Shown: positions 19,415 through 27,160 of the stretch, piece after piece
Layout: each line of letters opens with the position of its first letter
Position numbering within the stretch: the stretch's first letter is position 1
From: Bacillota bacterium
GTDB taxonomy: Bacteria > Bacillota > Clostridia > Oscillospirales > Oscillospiraceae
Direction of reading: 5' to 3'
Length of the DNA: 34,140 nt
Assembly (NCBI GenBank): GCA_021200975.1
Contig: JAJQFT010000016.1
Coordinates: forward strand, 1-34,140
Notes under the pieces: model-generated
Told to the model about the DNA's origin: nothing
Database searches by the model: none
Seen by the model: only the letters and a program-made list of their open reading frames with translations
Made by a program: the position numbers and the translations under genes

Positions 19415-21358
19415 CTATGCGTAGTAGCCCGCGAAGAAGCCGTTGCGGACGTTCTTGCGGATGTTGCCGGTTTCGGCCGCGTCGCCGATGCAGACGGCGT
19501 CGATGCCCATATCGTTGAGCGCAAGCTCGAGCTTCGCGCCCGCCGGGCGCTGCCCGGTCGCAAGCACGGTCAGGCTGGCCGGAGCCGTGCAGGCCTCGCC
19601 GGCCGAATTTTTGTAGCGCACCGACGTGTCGCCGATTTCCTCCACGCTTGCGCTCACCTCTAAGCGGAAGCCGCGCTCGCGCATGATGGATAGATCCCGC
19701 GCGCGGTGCGTCCCCTCCTGCTCTCCGGCGAGGGTGGGCAGCATTTCCAGAATGCTCAGCCGGTTGCCGAATTCGGACAGGTAGATGGCCGTTTCGGTGC
19801 CGACCATGCCGCCGCCGATTACCGTGATGTCTGCGTTTTTGGGGATCTCCCGCTTTCCGCTGAGGATGTCCCAAGCCAGCACGGCCTTCTGCGCGCCGGG
19901 AATCGGCGGGACGAAGGGCGTCGCGCCGATGGCAATCAGCACCTTGTCCGGCTTCGCGGCCGCTACCGCCTCGGGGCTGGCCTCGGTGCGGTAGCATACC
20001 TGCACGCCGAGCCTTTCCAGCTCGCGCAGCAGGTACGGCACCGCCGTGCCCAGCACCTGCTTGTGCGGCGGGACGGCCGCCAGCTGCATCTGGCCGCCCG
20101 CGCGGTCGGATTTTTCCCAAACCGTTACGCGGTGGCCGCGCTTGGCCGCGCTCAGCGCCGCCTCCAGCCCGGTGATGCCCGCGCCAATCACCAGAACATC
20201 CTTCTTAACTGCGGCGGGGATGGGATTTCTCTCGTCGAATTTTCCCTCCAGCGCCACGTAGGGATTCAGCGCGCAGCGCATTCCGCTCTGGCGGGTCGTG
20301 GTGTTATAGTAACAGCCGTCGTTGCAGTTGAGGCAGGTGCGAATCTCCGACTCGCGGCCGGTGCGTACCTTTTCCGGCCAGTAGGGGTCGCAGATCAGCT
20401 GCCGCCCGATGCAGACGAGATCCGTCACGCCGGAGGCGAGCAGCTCCTCGCAGACCTGCGGCGAACGCAGGCGGCCCACCATCGCGAGCTTGGCGTCCGG
20501 CAGCACCGCGCGAACAGCCTCGTTGAGCCAGCGGCGGTTGCCCTCGGCGAAATCCTGTGTTTCCACGTTGATGTCCAGCCCGTATTTCATGCCCTTGGTC
20601 ACGTTGATTAAATCCGCCCCGGCTTCGGACAGGATTTTCGCAAACTGCGCGCCCTCCTCGAGCGTCGTGCCGCCGGGAACGGCGTCGCGCACGCCCAGCC
20701 GCACGCTGATCAGGAAGCGCGGCCCGCAGGTCTTGCGGATGGCCTGCACGATTTCCTTCGGGAAGCGCACGCGCCCCTCGATGGTGCTGCCGCAGTAGCC
20801 GTCGCTGCGCTTGTTGAAATAGGGCGAAAGGAACTGCCCCAGCAGCGTGCCGTGCCCCGCGTGCAGCTCCACGCCGTCCATGCCGGAGGCTTGCGCAAGG
20901 CTTGCGGCGGCGGCGAATTTGCCCACGAGGGTCTTCAGCTCCTCCTCGGTGAGCCCGTGCACCGGCACCTTGCCCTCCACATCGACCGCGCCGACCAACC
21001 CCTTGCCGTGGCAGAGCTGCGGAATGGTGCGCACGCCGGAGTGCAGCAGCTGCACGATTACCTTGCTGCCGCAGGCGTGGATGCAGTCGGATAGCTCGCG
21101 GAAGCTGGGGATGGACTGCATTTGGCAAAGCTGCGGCTGGCAGCTCTCACCCGCGCCCCAAGGGTAGTCCACCGCGGTCATTTCCACGATAATCAGTCCG
21201 GCGCCGCCCTTTGCGCGCTCCACATAGTAGTCGCGCATGGTTGGGCTGATGGTGCCGTCGCTGGAGGCCAGATTGCTGCCCATAGAGGGCATGACAATGC
21301 GGTTTTTCAGCGTCAGCGCGCCCACCCGCACCGGGGAAAATAAGATGGGATAATTCAA
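19415..21358 (-). CDS. Old yellow enzyme / 2,4-dienoyl-CoA reductase-type flavin oxidoreductase with Fe-S and FAD domains
   Basis: FSPVRVGALTLKNRIVMPSM, CLNCNDGCYYNTTTRQSGMRC cluster motif, VLVIGAGITGLEAALSAAKRGHRVTVWEK FAD-binding motif. Confidence 0.93.
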   Translation of the reverse strand: MNYPILFSPVRVGALTLKNRIVMPSMGSNLASSDGTISPTMRDYYVERAKGGAGLIIVEMTAVDYPWGAGESCQPQLCQMQSIPSFRELSDCIHACGSKVIVQLLHSGVRTIPQLCHGKGLVGAVDVEGKVPVHGLTEEELKTLVGKFAAAASLAQASGMDGVELHAGHGTLLGQFLSPYFNKRSDGYCGSTIEGRVRFPKEIVQAIRKTCGPRFLISVRLGVRDAVPGGTTLEEGAQFAKILSEAGADLINVTKGMKYGLDINVETQDFAEGNRRWLNEAVRAVLPDAKLAMVGRLRSPQVCEELLASGVTDLVCIGRQLICDPYWPEKVRTGRESEIRTCLNCNDGCYYNTTTRQSGMRCALNPYVALEGKFDERNPIPAAVKKDVLVIGAGITGLEAALSAAKRGHRVTVWEKSDRAGGQMQLAAVPPHKQVLGTAVPYLLRELERLGVQVCYRTEASPEAVAAAKPDKVLIAIGATPFVPPIPGAQKAVLAWDILSGKREIPKNADITVIGGGMVGTETAIYLSEFGNRLSILEMLPTLAGEQEGTHRARDLSIMRERGFRLEVSASVEEIGDTSVRYKNSAGEACTAPASLTVLATGQRPAGAKLELALNDMGIDAVCIGDAAETGNIRKNVRNGFFAGYYA

Positions 21359-21370
21359 GCAAAAGCCTCC

Positions 21371-22138
21371 TTAGTTGCCGTACATGTACCGGCCGCCACA
21401 GATGTCCAGCGTGATGCCGGTGATATAAGCGCTCTCGTCCGAAGCGAGGAAGAGCGCGCCCTTCGCGATGTCCTCCGGGTAACAGAGCCGGCCGAGCGGG
21501 ATGGTCTTCTCCACTTTGGCGACCAGCTCCTGGTCAACGCCCGGGCTGTGCAGCACCGGGGAGTCGGTCGCGCCCGGACAAATGGTGTTGCAGCGGATTT
21601 TGTCGCCGTACCAGTGGTTTGCGACGTATTTGGTCAGGCCGATGATGCCGGCCTTGGTGGAAACGTAGTGCGCGCCGCTGCCGATGCTGCCGCCGCTCTT
21701 GCCCGAGGTGGAGGACAGCTGTACGATGCGGCCGCCGCCGGACTGCTTCATGTATGGATGCACCGCGCGCAGGGTGTAGAAGTAGCCGGTCAGGTTGATT
21801 TGCAGGGCGCGGTTCCAATCCTCGTCGCTCAGGTGGTCGAGGTCGTCCGCCGTTGACCAGAATGCGCCGTTGACCAGGATCGTGATGCGGCCGCAGCGCT
21901 CGAAGATGCCTCGCATCGCCTCGTTGACGCACGCGGAGCTGCTCACATCCATGTAAACCGCCTCCGCGCTGCCGCCCTCATCGGCAATGGCCTGCGCCGT
22001 TTCCTGCGCGCCCTCCAGGTTGATGTCGCAGCAGCATACGTGGCAGCCGTGGCGGGCAAATTCGAGCGCGATGGCGCGGTCGAGGCCCCTGGCTGCGCCG
22101 GTGATTACCGCGACATCGTTTTCAAGCCTTTTTTTCAT
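21371..22138 (-). CDS. Short-chain dehydrogenase/reductase with variant Gly-rich motif
   Basis: VAVITGAARGLDRAIALEFARHG, YVSTKAGIIGLTKYVA catalytic motif, LASDESAYITGITLDICGGRYM. Confidence 0.92.
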   Translation of the reverse strand: MKKRLENDVAVITGAARGLDRAIALEFARHGCHVCCCDINLEGAQETAQAIADEGGSAEAVYMDVSSSACVNEAMRGIFERCGRITILVNGAFWSTADDLDHLSDEDWNRALQINLTGYFYTLRAVHPYMKQSGGGRIVQLSSTSGKSGGSIGSGAHYVSTKAGIIGLTKYVANHWYGDKIRCNTICPGATDSPVLHSPGVDQELVAKVEKTIPLGRLCYPEDIAKGALFLASDESAYITGITLDICGGRYMYGN

Positions 22139-22181
22139 CTGAATACATCTCCTTTGGTGATTTTTGGGTGGAGCGCCGCTT

Positions 22182-23123
22182 TCAGCGGCCTTCGTTTACA
22201 AATTCGGCGATGCTTTGGGCGATGCCCTCGGCGTCCAAGCCGTATTTTCGCAAAATTTCTGCGTAGCTCCCGGAGCTGGCGTAGGCGTGCGGAATGCCGA
22301 GCTTTCTGACCGGGGCGGGGAAGCTCGATGCCAAAAGGTCGGCGATCTGCGTGCCGATGCCGCCGTAGACGTAGTGCTCCTCAACGGTCACGACCCGGCC
22401 AGTCTTGCGCACCGATTGCAGCAGCAGATCCGTATCGAGCGGGTAAACCGTCGGCAGGCCGATGTGCTCGACCGTGATGCCGGCCGCCTGCAGCTGCTCG
22501 GCTGCGGCGATGGCGTTGGCGGTCAGGCTGCCGGTGGAAACCAGCGTCACGTCCCGCCCTTCGCGGATCCGCCGCCCCTTGCCGATGGAGAAGGACGCCT
22601 CCTCAAACAGGTTCTCGATCGGCTCGTTGCCGATGCGCATGTAGATTGGCCCGCGCTCGGCCAGCATGGCCTTTACCGCGCCGCGAATCTCGTTGGGGTC
22701 CTGCGGGCACAGGATGCGCACGCCCGGAATCATCCGGATGATGGCGAAGTCGTCGAGCGAGTGGTGGGTCGAGCCGAGGTCGGAATAGGTGATGCCACCG
22801 TTTCTGCCCACGATTTTCACGTTTTGCCGCATATAGCCGATGTCGTTGCGGAACATTTCGAAAGGCCGGGCGGTCACGAAGGGGGCGATGGCGCAGAATA
22901 CCGGGATTTTTCCCGTCGTCGCGAGGCCGGAGGCCACGCCCTCTACCGCCTGCTCCATGATGCCGAATTCAAAGTAGCGCTGCGGCGCGAGGCGGATGAA
23001 GTCGCCGAAGCCGGAGCTTTTCCCGCTGTCGGCCGATAGCAGCACAATGCGCTCGTCGGCCAGCGCGCATTCGGTTACGGCTGCGCCGAATACCTTGCGC
23101 GGATCCTCTTTGTTGCCAATCAT
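22182..23123 (-). CDS. Transketolase C-terminal subunit
   Basis: RKVFGAAVTECALADERIVLLSADSGKSSGFGDF..., FEFGIMEQAVEGVASGLATTGKIPVFC; 4-nt overlap with the N-terminal subunit. Confidence 0.95.
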   Translation of the reverse strand: MIGNKEDPRKVFGAAVTECALADERIVLLSADSGKSSGFGDFIRLAPQRYFEFGIMEQAVEGVASGLATTGKIPVFCAIAPFVTARPFEMFRNDIGYMRQNVKIVGRNGGITYSDLGSTHHSLDDFAIIRMIPGVRILCPQDPNEIRGAVKAMLAERGPIYMRIGNEPIENLFEEASFSIGKGRRIREGRDVTLVSTGSLTANAIAAAEQLQAAGITVEHIGLPTVYPLDTDLLLQSVRKTGRVVTVEEHYVYGGIGTQIADLLASSFPAPVRKLGIPHAYASSGSYAEILRKYGLDAEGIAQSIAEFVNEGR

Positions 23124-23971
23124 ATTGCTTCCTCCCGCAGCGCCGCCGCCTCGGCGGCCAGCGCCTCCTCCGCCTGCCGCAGCTGTGCCTCGTTCGCCTT
23201 CCAGAAGTGGAATGCCACTTGGTTCTCGCCGAAGGGCAGGCCCTTTGCCTTGATGGTGTGGCACACGATGGCCGTCGGCTTGCCCGCGCACAGCGGCAGC
23301 TCGTCCAGCGCCGCTACAATCTGCTCCATGCTGTTGCCGTCAATCTCCTTTGTCGCCCAGCCGAAGGCCGCGAAATGCGCGGCGATCGGGCGGAAGCTCA
23401 TCACCTCGTCCACCCGCCCGCTGATTTGCAGGCCGTTGTTGTCGATGAACAGCACGAGGTTGTCCGCCTTGTGCTGCGCCGCGGCCGCGGCCGCCTCCCA
23501 GTTGGAGCCCTCCGCCAGCTCGCCGTCGCCCAACAGCGTGTAAACGCGGCGGTCGCTCCCGTCGAGCCGAAGGCCGAGCGCCATTCCCAGCGAAATGGAA
23601 AGTCCGTGCCCGAGCGAGCCGGTGTTGGCCTCGATGCCGGGCAGCTTGTGCATATCCGGGTGGCCGGGGATGCGGCTGTCCAGACTGCCGTAGCTGTCGA
23701 GCACCGTTTTCGGAAAGAAGCCGCGTTCGGCCAGCGCCGCGTATTGACACAGGCATTTGTGCCCGGCCGACAGCACGAAGCGGTCGCGCCCTGCCCATTC
23801 CGGGTTGCGCGGGTCGAGCTTCATCTGGTAAAAGTACAGCGCCGTCACGATGTCCATGGCCGAAAGCGCCCCGCCTACGTGCCCATGCCCGCTGGCGCGC
23901 ACCATGCGCAGCACGTTCAGGCGGCAGGCGACGGCCGTTTGTTTCAGCGCGTTGAGTCTGGCTTTGTCCAT
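23120..23971 (-). CDS. Transketolase N-terminal subunit
   Basis: RASGHGHVGGALSAMDIVTALYF, DRFVLSAGHKCLCQYAAL, GDGELAEGSNWEAAAAAAQHKADNLVLFIDNN ThDP-binding motif. Confidence 0.95.
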   Translation of the reverse strand: MDKARLNALKQTAVACRLNVLRMVRASGHGHVGGALSAMDIVTALYFYQMKLDPRNPEWAGRDRFVLSAGHKCLCQYAALAERGFFPKTVLDSYGSLDSRIPGHPDMHKLPGIEANTGSLGHGLSISLGMALGLRLDGSDRRVYTLLGDGELAEGSNWEAAAAAAQHKADNLVLFIDNNGLQISGRVDEVMSFRPIAAHFAAFGWATKEIDGNSMEQIVAALDELPLCAGKPTAIVCHTIKAKGLPFGENQVAFHFWKANEAQLRQAEEALAAEAAALREEAI

Positions 23972-23972
23972 G

Positions 23973-24413
23973 CTACTGTCCCAGCCTTTCGTACTCGGCA
24001 ATGCGCGCGATTTTTTGGGCGGAGCGGGAGCCGGGGTCGAAGGTCAGGCCGAGGTATTCCTTCACTAGGCACTTGGCCAGCTCGATGCCGGTGACAAGCG
24101 CGCCCAGCGTGATGATATTGGCGTTGTTGCTCAGCGCGGCGCGCTGCGCCTGATAGATGTTTCCCACGCAGGCGGCGTAGGCGCCGGGAACCTTGTTGGC
24201 CGCGATGCTCACGCCGATGCCCGTCCCGCACAGGAGGATGCCCTTGTCGCATTCCCCGGCGGCCACCGCCTCCGCCAGACGGATTGCGGTGTTGGCGTAG
24301 ATGGGGTCGTCGCTGCCAAAATCCACCGTTTGGTAGCCTAGGCTCTCGATGTATGGAATCAGGCTTTGCTTATACGCTGCGGCATTTGGGTCGCAGCCGA
24401 TTGCGATTTTCAT
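23973..24413 (-). CDS. RpiB/LacAB-family sugar-phosphate isomerase
   Basis: KIAIGCDPNAAAYKQSLIPYIESLGYQTVDFG, GILLCGTGIGVSIAANKVPGAYAA; divergent at two active-site His positions. Confidence 0.93.
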   Translation of the reverse strand: MKIAIGCDPNAAAYKQSLIPYIESLGYQTVDFGSDDPIYANTAIRLAEAVAAGECDKGILLCGTGIGVSIAANKVPGAYAACVGNIYQAQRAALSNNANIITLGALVTGIELAKCLVKEYLGLTFDPGSRSAQKIARIAEYERLGQ

Positions 24414-24487
24414 GTTTCCACATCTCCTTTTTTTTGCATTTTTTGAAAAACTGGAAAAGAATGCGAATATTTGCGTATATCGATGGC

Positions 24488-24516
24488 TTGACTATTCCAA
24501 AAAACGATGATAAAAT
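24488..24516 (+). promoter_or_regulatory. Sigma-A type promoter for the GntR gene
   Basis: TTGACT - 17 nt - TAAAAT. Confidence 0.75.
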
Positions 24517-24547
24517 ATACCAAATCGTGGAAAGGAAGATCTTCAAA

Positions 24548-25273
24548 ATGCTAGATAGAAACAACCCGCAGCCGCTGTATGTTCAGGTGCACAACATTCT
24601 GGTTGGGCGGCTCGACAGCGGTATTTACAAGCCGCATGACCGTATTCCGTCGGAAAATCTGCTCCGCCAAGAATTCGGCGTCAGCCGTGAAACGCTTCGC
24701 TCCGTGCTTACCGAGCTGGTTCGGGACGGGCGGCTGTACCGCGTGCAGGGCAAGGGCACCTATGTCTCCGAGCCGAAAATCACGGCCAAGGATTTCACCT
24801 ATGTCGGCATCCGGCGGCAGCTTGAGGAGCTGGGATACAACGTCACCACCATCCTGCTGGGTGTGGAGAAGCAGCCCTGCCCGCTGTCGATTGCCGCGCA
24901 CCTGCAAATCCCCGAGGGGGAAGAGGTGTATTACATCCAGCGCCTGCGCAAGGTCAAGGAGGAATCGCTCAGCATCCACAATACCTATGTGCCTGCCGCC
25001 CTGTGCCCGGATTTTGCGCGCAACGACTTCTGCAATAAGCAGATGTGCGAGCTGCTCAGCGAGCAGTACGGCCTTGTGCGCGGCCGGGTGCGGGAAACGC
25101 TGGAGTCCGTCCTCGCGCGCGAGGATGAAACCGAGCTGCTCGGCATCAAGAAGGGGCAGCCGCTGCTCAAGCTCTCCGACGAGATTGCCACCGCCGACGG
25201 CCAGCTTTTTGAGTACAGCACCGTGGTCTTTCGCGGGGATAAGCTCAAGATTCAGCTCAATTACGGCTTTTGA
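24548..25273 (+). CDS. GntR-family (HutC/UTRA) transcriptional regulator
   Basis: MLDRNNPQPLYVQVHNILVGRLDSGIYKPHDRIPSENLLRQEFGVSRETLRSVLTELVRDGRLYRVQGKGTYVSEP wHTH, followed by a UTRA-like domain. Confidence 0.95.
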   Translation: MLDRNNPQPLYVQVHNILVGRLDSGIYKPHDRIPSENLLRQEFGVSRETLRSVLTELVRDGRLYRVQGKGTYVSEPKITAKDFTYVGIRRQLEELGYNVTTILLGVEKQPCPLSIAAHLQIPEGEEVYYIQRLRKVKEESLSIHNTYVPAALCPDFARNDFCNKQMCELLSEQYGLVRGRVRETLESVLAREDETELLGIKKGQPLLKLSDEIATADGQLFEYSTVVFRGDKLKIQLNYGF

Positions 25274-25279
25274 TTTTCG

Positions 25280-25305
25280 TGCCCGCTTGCGCGGGCGCGT
25301 TTTTT
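25280..25305 (+). terminator. Intrinsic terminator of the GntR gene
   Basis: GCCCGC-TTGC-GCGGGC-GCGTTTTTTAT. Confidence 0.8.
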
Positions 25306-25333
25306 ATGCGCTCGGGTGCGACCCGGTCCGCCC

Positions 25334-26266
25334 TCAGAGTGTCCTTAGGGGATCCGCGGCCAGATATTCGGCGTAGCTTAAGCCACATTCGCCGATTTCT
25401 CTGGCGTTTTGCACGCCCCTTTTGAAGTCGGCATGGTAATCCGAGCCTCCGGAAAGGAAGCGCAGGCGGGGCGCGTACAGCCGGCGTACGAGCGCCTCCA
25501 GCTCGGCGGCGCTGCTGCTGCCGTGGTAGCTGGTCTTGCCGTAGGGGTAGCTGGCCTCCATCGCGTCGATCCCCGCCGCAAGCAGCGTGTCGATGTAGGC
25601 GCCGCGGAAATCCTCCGGCTGCGGGTCGAGCGGTGTGATTAGAAAGGGGTGCGCCAGAATGGCCACGCCGCCGGCGACGTGCAGCGCCTCGATTACCGCC
25701 TCGGGCCGCGGCTTGCGGCGGCGGATTCGGAAGCGGCTGTCGCGCTTGGTCATCAGCTTCGCCTCGCTCCAGGAGCCAAAGCAGCCCTTGGCGGCCAAAA
25801 GCTCAAAAATCTGCTTCTTTTGCAGGGATTTTCCGGCTTTTTCATTCTGCTCGAGTAGCTCCTGCCAGCCTATTGGGTAGCCGGCCTGCGCCAGCGCCTC
25901 CACCAGCACGCGGTAGCTCTCCAGCTTGGAGCGCGCCACCTCCTGCTCCAGCTGCGCGAAGAAGGGGTCGTCCCAGTTGCAGCCGAGGCCCACGATGTGG
26001 ACATCCTCCACATCCGTGTCGCAGGAGATTTCGATCCCCGGCAGGAGCTTCACGCCGTGTGCGGCGGCGTAGCCGATCAGGGAGATCTCCTCCCCGTCCC
26101 CGGCGCGCACGCTGCGCGCCGGGCGCAGGTCGTGGTCGGTCATGGCGATTACCCGCATCCCCCTTGCCGCCGCCCGGTCAATCAGCTCCAGCGGCGTATC
26201 CGCGCCGTCGGAGCGGGTGGTGTGGCAGTGCAAATCCACGGGATACGGCGCGCGCGGCAGCTTCAT
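25334..26266 (-). CDS. PHP-domain phosphoesterase (TrpH-like)
   Basis: YPVDLHCHTTRSDGADTPLELIDRAAARGMRVIAMTDHD, LLPGIEISCD, GGVAILAHPFLI, LSGGSDYHADFK. Confidence 0.92.
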   Translation of the reverse strand: MKLPRAPYPVDLHCHTTRSDGADTPLELIDRAAARGMRVIAMTDHDLRPARSVRAGDGEEISLIGYAAAHGVKLLPGIEISCDTDVEDVHIVGLGCNWDDPFFAQLEQEVARSKLESYRVLVEALAQAGYPIGWQELLEQNEKAGKSLQKKQIFELLAAKGCFGSWSEAKLMTKRDSRFRIRRRKPRPEAVIEALHVAGGVAILAHPFLITPLDPQPEDFRGAYIDTLLAAGIDAMEASYPYGKTSYHGSSSAAELEALVRRLYAPRLRFLSGGSDYHADFKRGVQNAREIGECGLSYAEYLAADPLRTL

Positions 26267-27123
26267 TGGGCAGCGCCCTCCCCGCTGTGGAAAATCCGCA
26301 TGTGCGCCATTGCGACATCCTTGATGCTGCAATTCATCTCTTGGTCGAAGTCGAGCGGATTGAATTTTCCGTCATGGCGCTCGAGGTAATGGGTGCAGCC
26401 CTCCACATAGGCCTGCTTGATGGCGGTGGAAACGTTGATTTTCGAGGCGCCGAGAGAAATCAGCGCCCGAAATACCTCCGGCGCCAGCCCTGTGCCGCCG
26501 TGTATCACGATGGGCACGTCTGTGCGCTGCGCCAGCTCCCGCACAAGGTCGAAGTTGATTTTGGGTGCCCCGGTGTAGACGCCGTGGGCGGTGCCGATGG
26601 CGGGCGCCAGCGCATCCACGCCGGATTGCTCCAGAAAGTACAGGCTCTCCTCAAGTCCCGCTCCGGCGGCGTCCGCCGCGTCCACCTGAATGTCGTCCTC
26701 TACGCCGCTGATTTTGCCGATTTCTCCCTCCACCATGACGCCGCGGTGATGCGCGTAGGCCACGATTTGGCGGCAGTTGGCGATGTTGTCCTCCAGTGGG
26801 AGCTGCGAGCCGTCGTACATCACGCCGTCCCAGCCGCAGTCGATGCAGGCCCTCGCCAAATCCGGGTCGGTGCAGTGGTCGAGATGCACCAGCACGTTTA
26901 CCGGCGCGTTCCATGCCAGCTGCCGGAGCATCGTGCCCAGCTCCTGCGGGCCGAAGTGCTTCACCGTAGCGGCGGAGGTTTGCAGGATTACCGAGCAACT
27001 CATCGTCGTGGCGGCGTGAATGACGGCACGCGCGGACAGATAGTTAAAGATGTTGAAGGCGCCAACCGCGTAGCGATGCTCGCGGGCGTAGCGCAATTCC
27101 TGCACAAAGTTTCTGCTTTTCAT
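26263..27123 (-). CDS. Class II (Zn-dependent) fructose/tagatose-bisphosphate aldolase family
   Basis: VGAFNIFNYLSARAVIHAA, VLVHLDHCTD, VEGEIGKISGVEDD, GTAHGVYTGAPKINFDLV, IVIHGGTGLAPEVF. Confidence 0.94.
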   Translation of the reverse strand: MKSRNFVQELRYAREHRYAVGAFNIFNYLSARAVIHAATTMSCSVILQTSAATVKHFGPQELGTMLRQLAWNAPVNVLVHLDHCTDPDLARACIDCGWDGVMYDGSQLPLEDNIANCRQIVAYAHHRGVMVEGEIGKISGVEDDIQVDAADAAGAGLEESLYFLEQSGVDALAPAIGTAHGVYTGAPKINFDLVRELAQRTDVPIVIHGGTGLAPEVFRALISLGASKINVSTAIKQAYVEGCTHYLERHDGKFNPLDFDQEMNCSIKDVAMAHMRIFHSGEGAAQ

Positions 27124-27160
27124 GCGCGTTTCCTCCTTTTTTGGGGCAAATGGATTCTTC

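Noticed and set aside
22164-24094. Large plus-strand ORFs (291 and 295 aa) opposite the transketolase genes
   Set aside because: Antisense shadows with biased composition; the minus-strand genes have ThDP-binding motifs.
24535-24544. GAAGATCTTC as a definite GntR operator
   Set aside because: A 10-bp palindrome can arise by chance and it overlaps the ribosome-binding region; kept only as part of the control-region observation.
24284-24547. Long N-terminal extension of the GntR ORF
   Set aside because: It overlaps the divergent rpiB start and the promoter; the conserved wHTH begins right at Met 24548.
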